This document shows positions 1 to 8,601 of a DNA stretch of 64,000 bases, in pieces. The notes beneath the pieces were generated by a model that had not been told where the DNA came from, made no database searches, and worked only from the letters and a program-made list of their open reading frames with translations. Both the position numbers and the translations under genes were made by a program. The stretch comes from an uncultured Prevotellaceae bacterium (lineage in GTDB: Bacteria; Bacteroidota; Bacteroidia; Bacteroidales; Bacteroidaceae): contig CAMJQA010000006.1 in assembly GCA_946407895.1 (NCBI GenBank), positions 1 through 64,000 on the forward strand, in the 5' to 3' direction. Position 1 is the stretch's first letter, and each line of letters begins with the position of its first letter.

Positions 1-1477
1 CCCAGTAGCGCTGGCGGCTGAAGATGGCATCGCGCAGGCGGTAGTTCACCTTCACACGACCGAGGCCGTGCTCCGAGACGTACTTCTTCGTGGCGGCAAT
101 GGCCTCCTTCACGGTCAGTCCGTTGAGCGAGAGGTCGCAGTAGGGTGCCTTACCGGCGGCGGGGCTGTTGCATACGATACCCTCCTTGGCATCATAGCTC
201 TCCTCGCTCACGTCGGCACCTTCTATCAGGGGCACGATGGGCAGTCCGAAGTGACGGGCAAAGGCATAGTCGCGGCTGTCGTGGGCAGGAACGGCCATAA
301 TGGCGCCCGTGCCGTAGCCGGCCAGTACGTATTCGCTAATCCAGATGGGGTTACGCTCGCCCGTGAAGGGGTTTATGGCATACGAGCCGCTGAAGACGCC
401 CGTCACCTTGTGGTCTATCTGCCGCTCGCGCTCCGTGCGGCCCTTCACATAAGTCAGGTAGGCCTCCACCTCCTGCTTCTGCCCGGGGGTGGTCACCGTG
501 GCCACCAGCTCGCTCTCGGGCGCCAGCACCATGAAGGTGACGCCGAACATCGTATCGGCACGGGTGGTGAAGATGGTGAATGTCTTGTCGCTGTCGGCAA
601 TGCGGAACTCCACCTCGGTACCCTCCGAACGGCCTATCCAGTTGCGCTGTGTCTCCTTTATGCTCTCGCTCCACTGTATGGTGTCCAGCCCGTCCAGCAG
701 GCGCTGGGCGTATGCGCTGACGCGCAGGCACCACTGGCGCATCTTCTTCTGCTCAACGGGGTATCCGCCGCGCACACTCACGCCCTCCACCACTTCATCG
801 TTGGCCAGCACGGTACCCAGCTTGGGGCACCAGTTCACCATCGTCTCGCCCAGGAAGGCCAGGCGGTAGTTCATCAGCACCTCGCTGCGGCGTGCCTCGT
901 CCCACGACTTCCACTCCTTGGCCGTGAACGTCAGCGTTTCCGACTGTGCCACGTCCAGTCCCTCGGTGCCGCATGTCTCGAAGTGGCTGACGAGCTCACT
1001 TATGGGGCGTGCCTTCTGGCACTTGTTGCAGAAGAAGCTGCCGTACATCTTCTGGAAGGCCCATTGCGTCCACTTGTAGTACCCCGGGGCGCAGGTACGC
1101 ACCTCGCGGTCCCAGTCGAACGAGAAGCCTATCTTGTCCAGCTGCTCGCGGTAGCGGTCTATGTTCTGGAAGGTGGTCACCTCGGGGTGCTGTCCCGTCT
1201 GAATGGCATACTGCTCGGCGGGCAGGCCATAGGAGTCGTAGCCCATCGGGTTCAGCACGTTGAACCCCTGCTGACGCTTGAAGCGAGCGTATATATCGCT
1301 GGCTATGTAACCCAGGGGATGGCCTACGTGAAGGCCTGCTCCGCTGGGATAGGGAAACATGTTCAATACGTAGAACTTCTGGCGCTTGGGGTCCTCCGTT
1401 ACGTGATAAGTCTTGTTCTCCACCCATTGCTGGTGCCACTTCTGTTCAATCTCTCTAAAGTTATATTCCTTTGCCAT
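1..1477 (-). CDS. leuS: leucyl-tRNA synthetase, N-terminal part (runs off left edge)
   Basis: This class I synthetase charges tRNA-Leu in the cytoplasm. About 492 residues are visible. The start is the ATG at 1477 ([14 protein letters not shown]), 27 bases after a promoter -7 element. The HIGH-type signature is HVGH near residue 50 within [14 protein letters not shown]. The inserted editing domain (CP1) is recognisable from TTRADTMFG near residue 303 and [13 protein letters not shown] near residue 397. The KMSKS loop and anticodon-binding domain lie beyond the window. The family is usually about 940 residues in this phylum, so roughly half is present. It is separated from the upstream fuc genes by a strong terminator and its own promoter, so it is a separate unit. 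A long open frame on the opposite strand is only a shadow. Confidence 0.97.
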   Translation of the reverse strand, partial: MAKEYNFREIEQKWHQQWVENKTYHVTEDPKRQKFYVLNMFPYPSGAGLHVGHPLGYIASDIYARFKRQQGFNVLNPMGYDSYGLPAEQYAIQTGQHPEVTTFQNIDRYREQLDKIGFSFDWDREVRTCAPGYYKWTQWAFQKMYGSFFCNKCQKARPISELVSHFETCGTEGLDVAQSETLTFTAKEWKSWDEARRSEVLMNYRLAFLGETMVNWCPKLGTVLANDEVVEGVSVRGGYPVEQKKMRQWCLRVSAYAQRLLDGLDTIQWSESIKETQRNWIGRSEGTEVEFRIADSDKTFTIFTTRADTMFGVTFMVLAPESELVATVTTPGQKQEVEAYLTYVKGRTERERQIDHKVTGVFSGSYAINPFTGERNPIWISEYVLAGYGTGAIMAVPAHDSRDYAFARHFGLPIVPLIEGADVSEESYDAKEGIVCNSPAAGKAPYCDLSLNGLTVKEAIAATKKYVSEHGLGRVKVNYRLRDAIFSRQRYW

Positions 1478-1503
1478 TTTCTTATAGAATTTTTATTTTC
1501 GGC

Positions 1504-1513
1504 TGCAAAGGTA
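1504..1513 (-). promoter_or_regulatory. leuS promoter, -7 element TACCTTTGCA
   Basis: Read on the minus strand, this matches the Bacteroidetes -7 consensus TAnnTTTG. It is preceded directly by TTAATCGATTTTTTCGTA (its last two bases being the TA of the -7 element), an 18-base string that recurs exactly at the promoter of the membrane protein gene near 32.0 kb. Confidence 0.8.
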
Positions 1514-1597
1514 CGAAAAAATCGATTAAATGAGCGCATAATAAAGGATTTATTATGAGGAATGCGAGAAATTTAACCAATAAGGGAGAAAAACAAA

Positions 1598-1644
1598 CAG
1601 GCAGGAGGCCCAGTTCCGGCTTTGCCGGTGGGGCTCCCTGCCTG
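1598..1644 (-). terminator. intrinsic terminator downstream of fucP
   Basis: The outer arms caggcagg/cctgcctg and inner arms ccggc/gccgg form a long hairpin with a small bulge. On the minus strand it is followed by a T-rich stretch (complement of 1586-1597). It lies between fucP and leuS and should end the fuc transcript. Confidence 0.85.
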
Positions 1645-1696
1645 CTTCTCAGGTGTTTGTTTGCTGTTAAGGCACTTAGTTTTGCCCCTCAAGTGC

Positions 1697-3013
1697 CTAT
1701 TTGCCCCTCAGGCGCAGGGCGTGGTAGCCATAAAGCGTAATGATGATGAAGCAGAGGAGGGGCAGCACGAAGGATACGTTAACTGCGGGCCAACCGCATA
1801 CCGTGCCAAGGTCGATAATCATGCCTTGCAGGGGCGGCATCAGGGCGCCGCCCACGATGGCCATAACCAGAAATGCGGCGCCAAGGGTGGTGTCGTCAGC
1901 CTCTATGTTCTCCAGGGCGATGCCGTAGATGGTGGGGAACATCAGCGACATAAAGGCTGAAATGCCCACCAGCGCATAGAGTCCTCCTATGCCATCGATG
2001 CAGATAGTGCCGATGGTGCAGATTGCTGCACCGATGCCGAAGACGGCCAGCAGGAACCGCGGATTGGCATACTTCATGAGGAACGTGCTGATGAAGCGGC
2101 TGCACAGGAACATGGACATTGCCACAATGTTGTAGCGCTGCGCCACGGCCTTGTTGATGCCCAGGCGGTCGGCATACTGGATGATGAAGGTCCACACCAT
2201 GATCTGTGCGGCCACGTAGAAGATCTGAGCCACCACGCCTTCGCGATAGACGGTATTGCTCCATAGGCGCGCGAGCGTCTGGCGGGCCGTGGGCTTTGTG
2301 GCGGTAGCCCCTTCGCCGGCTCCCTCGCCGGTGTTGGTCTTGGGCATCTTGGTCAGGCCTATGATGATGAACATCATCAGCACGACCAGACCGATAGCCA
2401 CGTAGGGATTGCGAATGACAGCCAGGTCGTGGAGCCTGATCTGGGCCTTCTCGGCTTCCGATAGTGTGCCGAAGATAATCTGTCCGGCTTCATCGCGGCG
2501 GTCGGAGAGCAACTGCGGCAGTACGATGAACGAGGCCACAGCCATTCCGCAGAGAGAACCCATGGGGTTGAAGGCTTGTGCCAGGTTGAGGCGCCGCGTG
2601 GAGGTCTCCTTGCTCCCCAGCGACAGGATGAAGGGGTTGGCCGTTGTCTCCAGGAAAGCCAAGCCGAACGTCAGGATGTAGAGCGAGATGCAGAAATAGG
2701 AGAACTGCTGGTATTGCGCGGCGGGGATGAAGAGGAAGGCTCCCGTAGCGTAGAGTGCCAGGCCCAGCATGACCCCCGCCTTGTAGCTGTAGCGGCGGAT
2801 GAAGAGTGCCGCGGGAATGGCCATTGTGGCGTAGCCGCCGTAGAAGGCGAACTGCACCATGGAGGCTTTGGCTGCCGAGAGCTCCATCACCGTCTGGAAG
2901 GCTGCTACCATAGGGTTGGTAATGTCGTTGGCAAAGCCCCAAAGCGCAAAGAGCGACGTGATAAGGATGAAGGTGAAGAGGTATTTCCTCTCCACCAACT
3001 TTCTCTTTTCCAT
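1697..3013 (-). CDS. fucP: L-fucose:proton symporter (MFS permease)
   Basis: This 438-residue inner-membrane permease of the major facilitator superfamily, FucP family, imports L-fucose with protons. The N-terminus MEKRKLVERKYLFTFIL leads into the first of about 12 hydrophobic segments. The motif WGFANDITNPMV (Asp30) matches the region of the essential E. coli FucP Asp46. FLETTANPF, near residue 120, matches the essential Glu135 region. Length equals the family norm. It sits 9 bases downstream of fucI on the same strand, so the two are one operon, and it is followed by the terminator at 1598-1644. The family also contains glucose/galactose transporters, but the pairing with fucI makes fucose the best substrate call. 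Confidence 0.93.
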   Translation of the reverse strand: MEKRKLVERKYLFTFILITSLFALWGFANDITNPMVAAFQTVMELSAAKASMVQFAFYGGYATMAIPAALFIRRYSYKAGVMLGLALYATGAFLFIPAAQYQQFSYFCISLYILTFGLAFLETTANPFILSLGSKETSTRRLNLAQAFNPMGSLCGMAVASFIVLPQLLSDRRDEAGQIIFGTLSEAEKAQIRLHDLAVIRNPYVAIGLVVLMMFIIIGLTKMPKTNTGEGAGEGATATKPTARQTLARLWSNTVYREGVVAQIFYVAAQIMVWTFIIQYADRLGINKAVAQRYNIVAMSMFLCSRFISTFLMKYANPRFLLAVFGIGAAICTIGTICIDGIGGLYALVGISAFMSLMFPTIYGIALENIEADDTTLGAAFLVMAIVGGALMPPLQGMIIDLGTVCGWPAVNVSFVLPLLCFIIITLYGYHALRLRGK

Positions 3014-3022
3014 AATTTATGC

Positions 3023-4843
3023 TTATTTGTAGATGGGACCGAAGTTCTGGCATGCCCGGTAGTCGGCGCCCTCCTTGTCCATGCCGAAGGCGTTCCAGGC
3101 GGCCGGACGGAAGATGTCCTTGTCGGCAATATTGTGCATGCAGACGGGGATGCGCAGCATTGCAGCCAGGGTGATGAGGTCTGCACCGACGTGTCCGTAG
3201 CAGATGGCGCCGTGGTTGGCTCCCCAGTTGTTCATCACTGAATAGACGTCCTTGAAGGCGTCGCGGGTGGGGTCGAGACGTGGAGCAAACCATGTGGTGG
3301 GCCAGGTGGGGTCGGTACGCTTGTCGAGGATGTCGTTTACGTCGGGCTCCAGCTCTACGGTCCATCCCTCGGCCAGCTGCAGCACGGGGCCAAGTCCCTG
3401 CACCATGTTCAGGCGCAGCATGGTCATGGGCATGCCGCCCTTGGTCAGGAAGTGCGACGAGTAGCCTCCGCCGCGGAAGTAGTCGCGGTCGGCAGGCATC
3501 CAGCTGGTAGCCTTCAGGCAGGCCTCAACGTCCTTTTCGGTCATTTCCCAGTGCGACTTCATCGTGGGCTGTCCGTCCTTGTCGGTCATGGCGCCGGTGG
3601 CGTCGAGTGTGGTGGCGCCCGAGTTAATCAGGTGGATGAAGCCGCCTGCTGCGCCGCCCTGCGGCCGCTTGCCCGTTACGCGCTCAACGGCCTCGGGGCT
3701 CCAGTAGGTGCGTATGTCGCTGAACATGACGCCCTTGTTCGTGAGCAGGTGGGCAAAGAGCATAGACATGCCGTTGAGGAAGTCGTTCTCGGTGGCCAGT
3801 ATGTTGGCTTCGCGCGGCCCGTTCCAGTCGAAGCTGCTGCACATAAGGGATTCGGGGAAGTCGAAGTTGGGCTTGTAGTCGGTCCACTGGCGCTGTCCCT
3901 GCACGCCTGCTGCGATGGCGTTGTGCCCGATGGCCTCTTCCTTGTAGCCCATCTTGAGCAGCTGCTCGGAGCCCTGCATGAGGTCGCGGATGATCATCAT
4001 GGTCTTCACGGTGAACTCCCAGTCCTGGTCCTTCTCCTGCCGGTTCTTGCCCTTGCCCTTGCCGTTGAAGGTGGTCATGGGGGTGCCGGGGAAGAGCGGG
4101 CGGTCTTCGTTGTAGTCGTGTCCCTCATTGGGCTTGCAGTATTTCTCCACCCATTCCATTGCCTTCTGGAACTCGTCCTTGTCGTAGATGCCGAAGTCAA
4201 CGCGGCGCAGAATCTCCACCAGCGATACGTACTCGGTGCGCATGCCCAGGTATTGCTGCAGGAAGTCGGCATTTACGATTGAACCGGCTATGCCCATGCA
4301 GGTATTGCCCAGCGAGAGGTACGACTTGCCGCGCATTGTGGCTACTGCCTGTGCGGCGCGCGCAAAGCGCAGTATCTTCTCGGCTACGTCAGCGGGAATG
4401 GTGTTATCGTCGAGGTCTTGTACGTCATGCCCGTATATGCCGTAGGCGGGCAGGCCCTTCTGGGCGTGAGCGGCCAGTACGGCAGCCAGATAGACGGCTC
4501 CCGGGCGCTCCGTGCCGTTGAAGCCCCAGACGGCTTTCGGGCGGTGGGGGTCCATATCCATCGTCTCGCTGCCGTAGCACCAGCAGGAGGTCACGGTGAT
4601 GGTGCTGCCCACGCCTTCGCGCTCAAACTGCTCGGCACAGGCGGCACTCTCGCCGACGCGTCCGATTGTGGTGTTCGAGATGACGCATTCCACGGGCGAA
4701 CCGTCTCCGTTGCGCAGGTTCTTTGTAATCAGCTCGGCCACGGCCTTGGCCAGTGCCATTGTCTTTTCTTCCAGGCTCTCGCGGACACCACCCTGGCGGC
4801 CGTCGATGGTGGGACGAATCCCGATTTTAGGATAATTTTTCAT
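3023..4843 (-). CDS. fucI: L-fucose isomerase
   Basis: This 606-residue cytoplasmic enzyme converts L-fucose to L-fuculose, using Mn2+ as cofactor. Blocks highly conserved with the E. coli enzyme (591 residues) are present: [30 protein letters not shown] and [16 protein letters not shown]. Glu352 in ATEND and Asp376 in SDIRTYW correspond to the metal-binding catalytic residues Glu337 and Asp361 of E. coli. [18 protein letters not shown] near the C-terminus matches the region carrying the third metal ligand. It is the first gene of a two-gene operon with fucP. The fuculokinase and fuculose-phosphate aldolase genes that often accompany it are not in the window. The start ATG at 4843 lies about 30 bases after a clear promoter. 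Confidence 0.97.
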   Translation of the reverse strand: MKNYPKIGIRPTIDGRQGGVRESLEEKTMALAKAVAELITKNLRNGDGSPVECVISNTTIGRVGESAACAEQFEREGVGSTITVTSCWCYGSETMDMDPHRPKAVWGFNGTERPGAVYLAAVLAAHAQKGLPAYGIYGHDVQDLDDNTIPADVAEKILRFARAAQAVATMRGKSYLSLGNTCMGIAGSIVNADFLQQYLGMRTEYVSLVEILRRVDFGIYDKDEFQKAMEWVEKYCKPNEGHDYNEDRPLFPGTPMTTFNGKGKGKNRQEKDQDWEFTVKTMMIIRDLMQGSEQLLKMGYKEEAIGHNAIAAGVQGQRQWTDYKPNFDFPESLMCSSFDWNGPREANILATENDFLNGMSMLFAHLLTNKGVMFSDIRTYWSPEAVERVTGKRPQGGAAGGFIHLINSGATTLDATGAMTDKDGQPTMKSHWEMTEKDVEACLKATSWMPADRDYFRGGGYSSHFLTKGGMPMTMLRLNMVQGLGPVLQLAEGWTVELEPDVNDILDKRTDPTWPTTWFAPRLDPTRDAFKDVYSVMNNWGANHGAICYGHVGADLITLAAMLRIPVCMHNIADKDIFRPAAWNAFGMDKEGADYRACQNFGPIYK

Positions 4844-4875
4844 AATATTTATGTTCAGTTTACAGGTTTCGGCTA

Positions 4876-4883
4876 CAAAGATA
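4876..4883 (-). promoter_or_regulatory. fucIP promoter, -7 element TATCTTTG
   Basis: On the minus strand this is an exact TAnnTTTG match, 32 bases before the fucI start codon. No obvious operator palindrome was recognised next to it. Confidence 0.75.
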
Positions 4884-4940
4884 TGAAAAATTCCTGTAAG
4901 GGCCGCGCTTTTTTCCCTTTTTTCTGCTGAAAAATGTGCT

Positions 4941-5528
4941 TTAGAAGGCGTAGCCGAAGCTCATATAGGGCGACCACAACTTCGTCAGGGCGTGCTTGCC
5001 TCCGAAATTGAACGAGGGGCTCAGGCCTATGCGGAACTGGAATCCGCGCGGCAGCTGCAGGCGATAGCCCACATTGGCGTAGAGGAAGTATCCGAAGTTC
5101 TTGTGCGTGCCCTTCACGGTTCCGCCCTTGCGGATGTGGAGTCCGTCGTCCTCGTAGCTGGTGGTGATGTAGGCGTAGCTGTACCTTTCGTGGTAGTATC
5201 CCAGGTTGGCGCCCAGGCCTGCCTCGAAGCGGCTCTTGCGGCGCCCCGCCTGGAAGTTCAGCTCCAGCGGGATGCTTACGCCGTTTATCTTGTCGGAGAA
5301 GTCGGAGATGCCGAAGTGCCCCGAGTAGGTATATCCCAGGCCTGTGCGGTAGCCCCAGTGGGAGCCGGGGCGGAAGCGCGAGTCGTAGTTCACGCTGACC
5401 AGGGCGGGCCCGCCGGGCACCTCCAGATATACGCTGCGGTGGCGCTCAAGGCTGGCGTCCCAGGCCTTGGCGGGCAGGCAACCTGCCATCAGCAGGGCTG
5501 CCAGGAGTGCTTTCTTTGTTGTGTGCAT
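4941..5528 (-). CDS. small outer-membrane beta-barrel protein (function unknown)
   Basis: The protein has 195 residues. I chose the ATG at 5528 because it gives a clean signal peptide ([22 protein letters not shown], cleavage before WDAS) and lies about 40 bases from the -7 element. Upstream in-frame starts would overlap or precede that promoter. The mature part is rich in alternating aromatic and polar residues ([39 protein letters not shown]) and ends in aromatic Phe (SFGYAF), which is the terminal signature of outer-membrane barrels. A membrane barrel of about eight strands is likely. No specific family is recognised. It stands alone with its own promoter between the fuc operon and the divergent cobalamin operon. 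Confidence 0.75.
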   Translation of the reverse strand: MHTTKKALLAALLMAGCLPAKAWDASLERHRSVYLEVPGGPALVSVNYDSRFRPGSHWGYRTGLGYTYSGHFGISDFSDKINGVSIPLELNFQAGRRKSRFEAGLGANLGYYHERYSYAYITTSYEDDGLHIRKGGTVKGTHKNFGYFLYANVGYRLQLPRGFQFRIGLSPSFNFGGKHALTKLWSPYMSFGYAF

Positions 5529-5570
5529 TGGTTTGCTTTTTAGATTCCTCATCGTTTTGGCTTGCGGCCG

Positions 5571-5578
5571 CAAAGGTA
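5571..5578 (-). promoter_or_regulatory. promoter of the barrel protein, -7 element TACCTTTG
   Basis: This is an exact match to TAnnTTTG on the minus strand. It decides the start codon at 5528, because the longer reading frame begins upstream of it. Confidence 0.7.
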
Positions 5579-5697
5579 CGCCTTTTCCTGCATACCGGGG
5601 CCGGCCTTTATGCTTTGTTTGCAATAATTAAACTCCGTTAAGGCTTTTTTTCCCGCCTCCCCCGGAGAAAATTTCCCGCTCCCCCGGGCAATTTTCC

Positions 5698-5779
5698 GTT
5701 CAAAGACTTTGAACGTATGTTTCAGGTCTTTGAACGTATGTTTCAGGTCTTTGAACGTACGTTTCAGGTCTTTGAACGG
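5698..5779. repeat. palindrome plus 21-bp tandem direct repeat (3+ units)
   Basis: The palindrome gttcaaagactttgaac (5698-5714) runs into repeats of ctttgaacgtatgtttcagg. The ctttgaac block starts at 5707, 5728, 5749 and 5770, an exact 21-bp spacing. One base differs between copies (atg/acg). Confidence 0.9.
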
Positions 5780-5887
5780 AAAATATTGCCGGGTGAAGAT
5801 AAAAAAGGCCTTGGGAAAAAAGGACTTTCTCCCCCGAAAGAAAGAAAAAAAACTCCCCCGAAGCAGGAAAATCTGGATTTATTTGGT

Positions 5888-5895
5888 TAACTTTG
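5888..5895 (+). promoter_or_regulatory. cobalamin operon promoter, -7 element TAACTTTG
   Basis: This is an exact TAnnTTTG match 42 bases before the ATG at 5938. It overlaps a possible upstream TTG codon (5893), so that longer start is rejected. Confidence 0.75.
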
Positions 5896-5937
5896 CAGCC
5901 CAAAGGGGACCGAAAGTCCCATGAAACCGCAGAAAAC

Positions 5938-8601
5938 ATGCTCAGAGGACACGGAGACGATGCCTACCGCTACAGCGGCATCCGACACAATTTCAGTAGT
6001 AACATCTACGCCCATGCCCGCCTGGACGGGCTGAAGCTATTCCTGGCTACGCGGCTGGATGGCATAGCTGCCTACCCCGAGCCAGAGCCCGAGGCCCTGG
6101 AGGCCCTGATAGCCGAGCGCGAGGGGGTGGGGCGGGAATGCCTGCTGGTGACCAGCGGCGCCACGGAGGCCATCTACCTCATCGCCCAGATGGCGCGGGC
6201 CGGGGGCCTGCAGCATTTCGTCTGCCAGCAACCGACATTCAGCGAGTATGCCGATGCCAGCAGGCTCAACGGCCTGCTGCCTGCCGGGGAGGGCGAGGCG
6301 GAGCAGGCTCTGCGCTGGCTCTGCAATCCGAACAACCCTACGGGCCACGTACTGCCGCCCCAGGAGGTGCTGCGCCTGGCTGCCCGGAGCCGGCTGACGG
6401 TACTCGACCAGTCGTATGAGGACTATACGGCCGAGCCGCTGCCCACAGCCGGCGACATATTGAGTGCAGGCAATATCCTGCGGCTACACTCGCTGACGAA
6501 GACCTACGCCGTGCCCGGCCTGCGCATCGGTTATGTGCTGGGCGCACCCAGCCTCATCAGCCGTCTGAGGCGCTTCCTGCGGCCCTGGTCGGTGAACGCC
6601 CTGGCCATCGAGGCTGCCCAATGGCTCATACGCCACGAAGCCCGGGCCGTGGGGGATATCGGGGCCTACCTGGCCGAGGCCCGGCGGCTACGTGAGCGGC
6701 TCTCTGAGATTCCGGGCCTCAGCGTAGCGCCTACGCAGACGAACTTCATGCTCGTACGCATCGAAACGCTTACCGCTGCCCGGCTGAAGGAACGCCTGGC
6801 CAAGGGCTACGGCATACTCATCCGCGACGCCTCTAACTTCGAGGGCCTCGGGCCCCATCACTTCCGCGTAGCGGCGCAGACGCCCCAGGAGGACGACCTG
6901 CTCGTAGCTGCCATAAGGGAGTGCCTGCAGGGCGAGGGACGGCCCTCCGCTCCTGCGGGGGATGAGCCTGCGCGGCAGGGCCTGCGCCCCGTCATGCTGG
7001 CGGGTACGGGCAGCGATGTGGGCAAGAGCGTGCTGGCTGCCGCCCTGTGCCGCATATTCCGCCAGGACGGCTATCATCCGGCGCCCTTCAAGGCGCAGAA
7101 TATGGCCCTGAACTCCTACGCTACGCCCGAGGGGCTTGAGATCGGTCGCGCCCAGGCCATGCAGGCAGAGGCCGCGGGCATACCCTGCCACACAGACATG
7201 AACCCGCTGCTGCTGAAGCCGCAGGGCGATATGACGAGCCAGGTGGTCTTGAACGGCTGCCCGATAGGCAATCGCAGCGCCTACCAGTATTGGCGCAGGG
7301 CGGAAGGTGGAGGGGAAGCCAGCCCCAATGGGAAAAATGGGTCTTCTAGTTTATCTAGTCCTTCTAGTCTTTCTAGTCTTTCTAGTCTTTCTAGTCCTTC
7401 TAGTCAAATAGACTTTCGGGCGGAGGTATGCGCCGCCTACGACCGCCTGAGCGCCCGCTATAACCCCATTGTTATGGAGGGTGCGGGCAGCATAAGCGAG
7501 CTGAACCTGCGGGCCACCGACCTGGTGAACCTGCCTATGGCCCGCCACGCAGGCGCGGCCGTCTTGCTGGTAGCCGATATTGACCGCGGCGGAGTCTTTG
7601 CCTCGGCATACGGCAGTATCGCCCTGCAGACGCCCCAGGACCGCGCCCTCATCAAGGGCATTATCATCAATAAGTTCCGCGGCGACCTGCGCCTCTTCGA
7701 ATCGGGGCGCCGCCTGCTCGAGGAACTGTGCGGCGTGCCTGTGCTGGGCGTCATTCCCTACTTCCACGACATCCGCATCGAGGAGGAGGACAGCGTGGCG
7801 CTGGACCGCCGCGTGCGGCAGTCGCATCCCTCGGCTCCTGGGGATGAGGCCGGGGGGAATACCGTATCGGTGGCTGTGGTAAAGCTGCGCCATCTATCGA
7901 ACTATACCGACTTTGACGCCCTCGACGAAGACCCGCGCATCCGACTCTGCTATACCCAGGAGCCCGACCAGCTGCAAAGGGCCGACATCATAATCCTGCC
8001 CGGCTCGAAGTCAACACTCGACGACCTGCTGTGGCTGCGCCAAAGCGGCCTGGCTGAAGCCATACTGGAGGCCCGGCGCCAGGGGAAGACTGTCGTCGGC
8101 ATCTGCGGCGGCTATCAGATGATGGGGGCAGAGGTATGCGACCCCCATCATGTGGAAGGTCCTACCGAGCGCCTGCCGGGATTGGGCCTGCTGCCCGTTA
8201 CGACTACGATGAGCGGGCGCAAGGTAACGCGCCAGACGACATTCCAGACGCCCCTGGCGGCGAAAGGTACTCAGCCCCTTCGCGGATATGAAATTCACAT
8301 GGGCCAGACAAGTCCGCTGGAGGGCACAGCGCCCTCGCCCTTTGCCCTGCTCGATGACGGACGGCAAGACGGATACCTCAGGGACGAACGTTGCTGGGGC
8401 AGCTACCTGCACGGCGTGCTGGACAACGGGCCGGTCATCGATGCCTTGCTCTCGCCTTTCGCCGCCCGCCTTGAGGCTACCTCGCGCCCCTTGGATTATG
8501 CCGCATTCAAGGAGGAGCAATACGACCGCCTGGCCCGGCACGTCAGGAAGTACCTCGATGTGGACCGCCTGTATGAAATACTCAAAATGCCTTGCCCGTG
8601 A
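5938..8601 (+). CDS. CobC-CobQ fusion: threonine-phosphate decarboxylase / cobyric acid synthase
   Basis: This 887-residue cytoplasmic bifunctional enzyme acts in cobalamin synthesis. Residues 1 to about 335 form a PLP-dependent fold of the L-threonine-O-3-phosphate decarboxylase (CobC/CobD) type. LHSLTKTY carries the likely PLP lysine, Lys188, and NPNNPTGHVLP is the typical aminotransferase motif. Residues from about 350 form CobQ/CbiP: the nucleotide-binding loop AGTGSDVGKS lies at 355-364, then KAQNMALNSYAT, and the glutamine amidotransferase domain has Cys723 in GICGGYQMMG and His in GSYLHGVLDN. The first domain makes aminopropanol phosphate and the second makes adenosylcobyric acid, the two substrates of the next gene product, CbiB. 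A Ser/Leu/Pro linker near residues 467-490 is encoded by a 9-bp tandem repeat. The 3' end overlaps cbiB in a GTGA arrangement. Confidence 0.93.
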   Translation: MLRGHGDDAYRYSGIRHNFSSNIYAHARLDGLKLFLATRLDGIAAYPEPEPEALEALIAEREGVGRECLLVTSGATEAIYLIAQMARAGGLQHFVCQQPTFSEYADASRLNGLLPAGEGEAEQALRWLCNPNNPTGHVLPPQEVLRLAARSRLTVLDQSYEDYTAEPLPTAGDILSAGNILRLHSLTKTYAVPGLRIGYVLGAPSLISRLRRFLRPWSVNALAIEAAQWLIRHEARAVGDIGAYLAEARRLRERLSEIPGLSVAPTQTNFMLVRIETLTAARLKERLAKGYGILIRDASNFEGLGPHHFRVAAQTPQEDDLLVAAIRECLQGEGRPSAPAGDEPARQGLRPVMLAGTGSDVGKSVLAAALCRIFRQDGYHPAPFKAQNMALNSYATPEGLEIGRAQAMQAEAAGIPCHTDMNPLLLKPQGDMTSQVVLNGCPIGNRSAYQYWRRAEGGGEASPNGKNGSSSLSSPSSLSSLSSLSSPSSQIDFRAEVCAAYDRLSARYNPIVMEGAGSISELNLRATDLVNLPMARHAGAAVLLVADIDRGGVFASAYGSIALQTPQDRALIKGIIINKFRGDLRLFESGRRLLEELCGVPVLGVIPYFHDIRIEEEDSVALDRRVRQSHPSAPGDEAGGNTVSVAVVKLRHLSNYTDFDALDEDPRIRLCYTQEPDQLQRADIIILPGSKSTLDDLLWLRQSGLAEAILEARRQGKTVVGICGGYQMMGAEVCDPHHVEGPTERLPGLGLLPVTTTMSGRKVTRQTTFQTPLAAKGTQPLRGYEIHMGQTSPLEGTAPSPFALLDDGRQDGYLRDERCWGSYLHGVLDNGPVIDALLSPFAARLEATSRPLDYAAFKEEQYDRLARHVRKYLDVDRLYEILKMPCP
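7346..7403 (+). repeat. in-frame 9-bp CTAG repeat inside the cobQ part
   Basis: CTAG occurs at 7346, 7355, 7364, 7373, 7382, 7391 and 7400, an exact 9-bp spacing. The unit (TCTAGTCTT) encodes Ser-Ser-Leu or Ser-Ser-Pro. This is the same nonamer family as the spacers at 24.9, 25.7, 37.2 and 37.7 kb, in opposite orientation to the 24.9-kb array. Confidence 0.93.

Larger units (their letters stand above)
5529..5937. other. divergent intergenic region with tandem repeats, two promoters, no gene
   Basis: This 409-bp spacer lies between divergent genes. It holds the minus-strand promoter (5571-5578), two C-rich units about 22-23 bp apart (5651-5690, each with CCCCCGG), a 17-bp palindrome (5698-5714), three to four 21-bp direct repeats (5707-5779), a further pair of CTCCCCCG blocks (5830, 5854) and the plus-strand promoter (5888-5895). 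I looked for a B12-box or other cobalamin riboswitch signature and saw none. Confidence 0.7.

Noticed and set aside
68-1558. Long open frame (496 codons) on the plus strand over leuS
   Set aside because: It lies opposite the well-conserved leuS frame and shows no domain or promoter. It is a shadow of GC-rich coding DNA.
5529-5937. Cobalamin riboswitch before the CobC-CobQ gene
   Set aside because: No B12-box-like conserved stretch or fitting fold was seen. The region is occupied by C-rich and 21-bp repeats.
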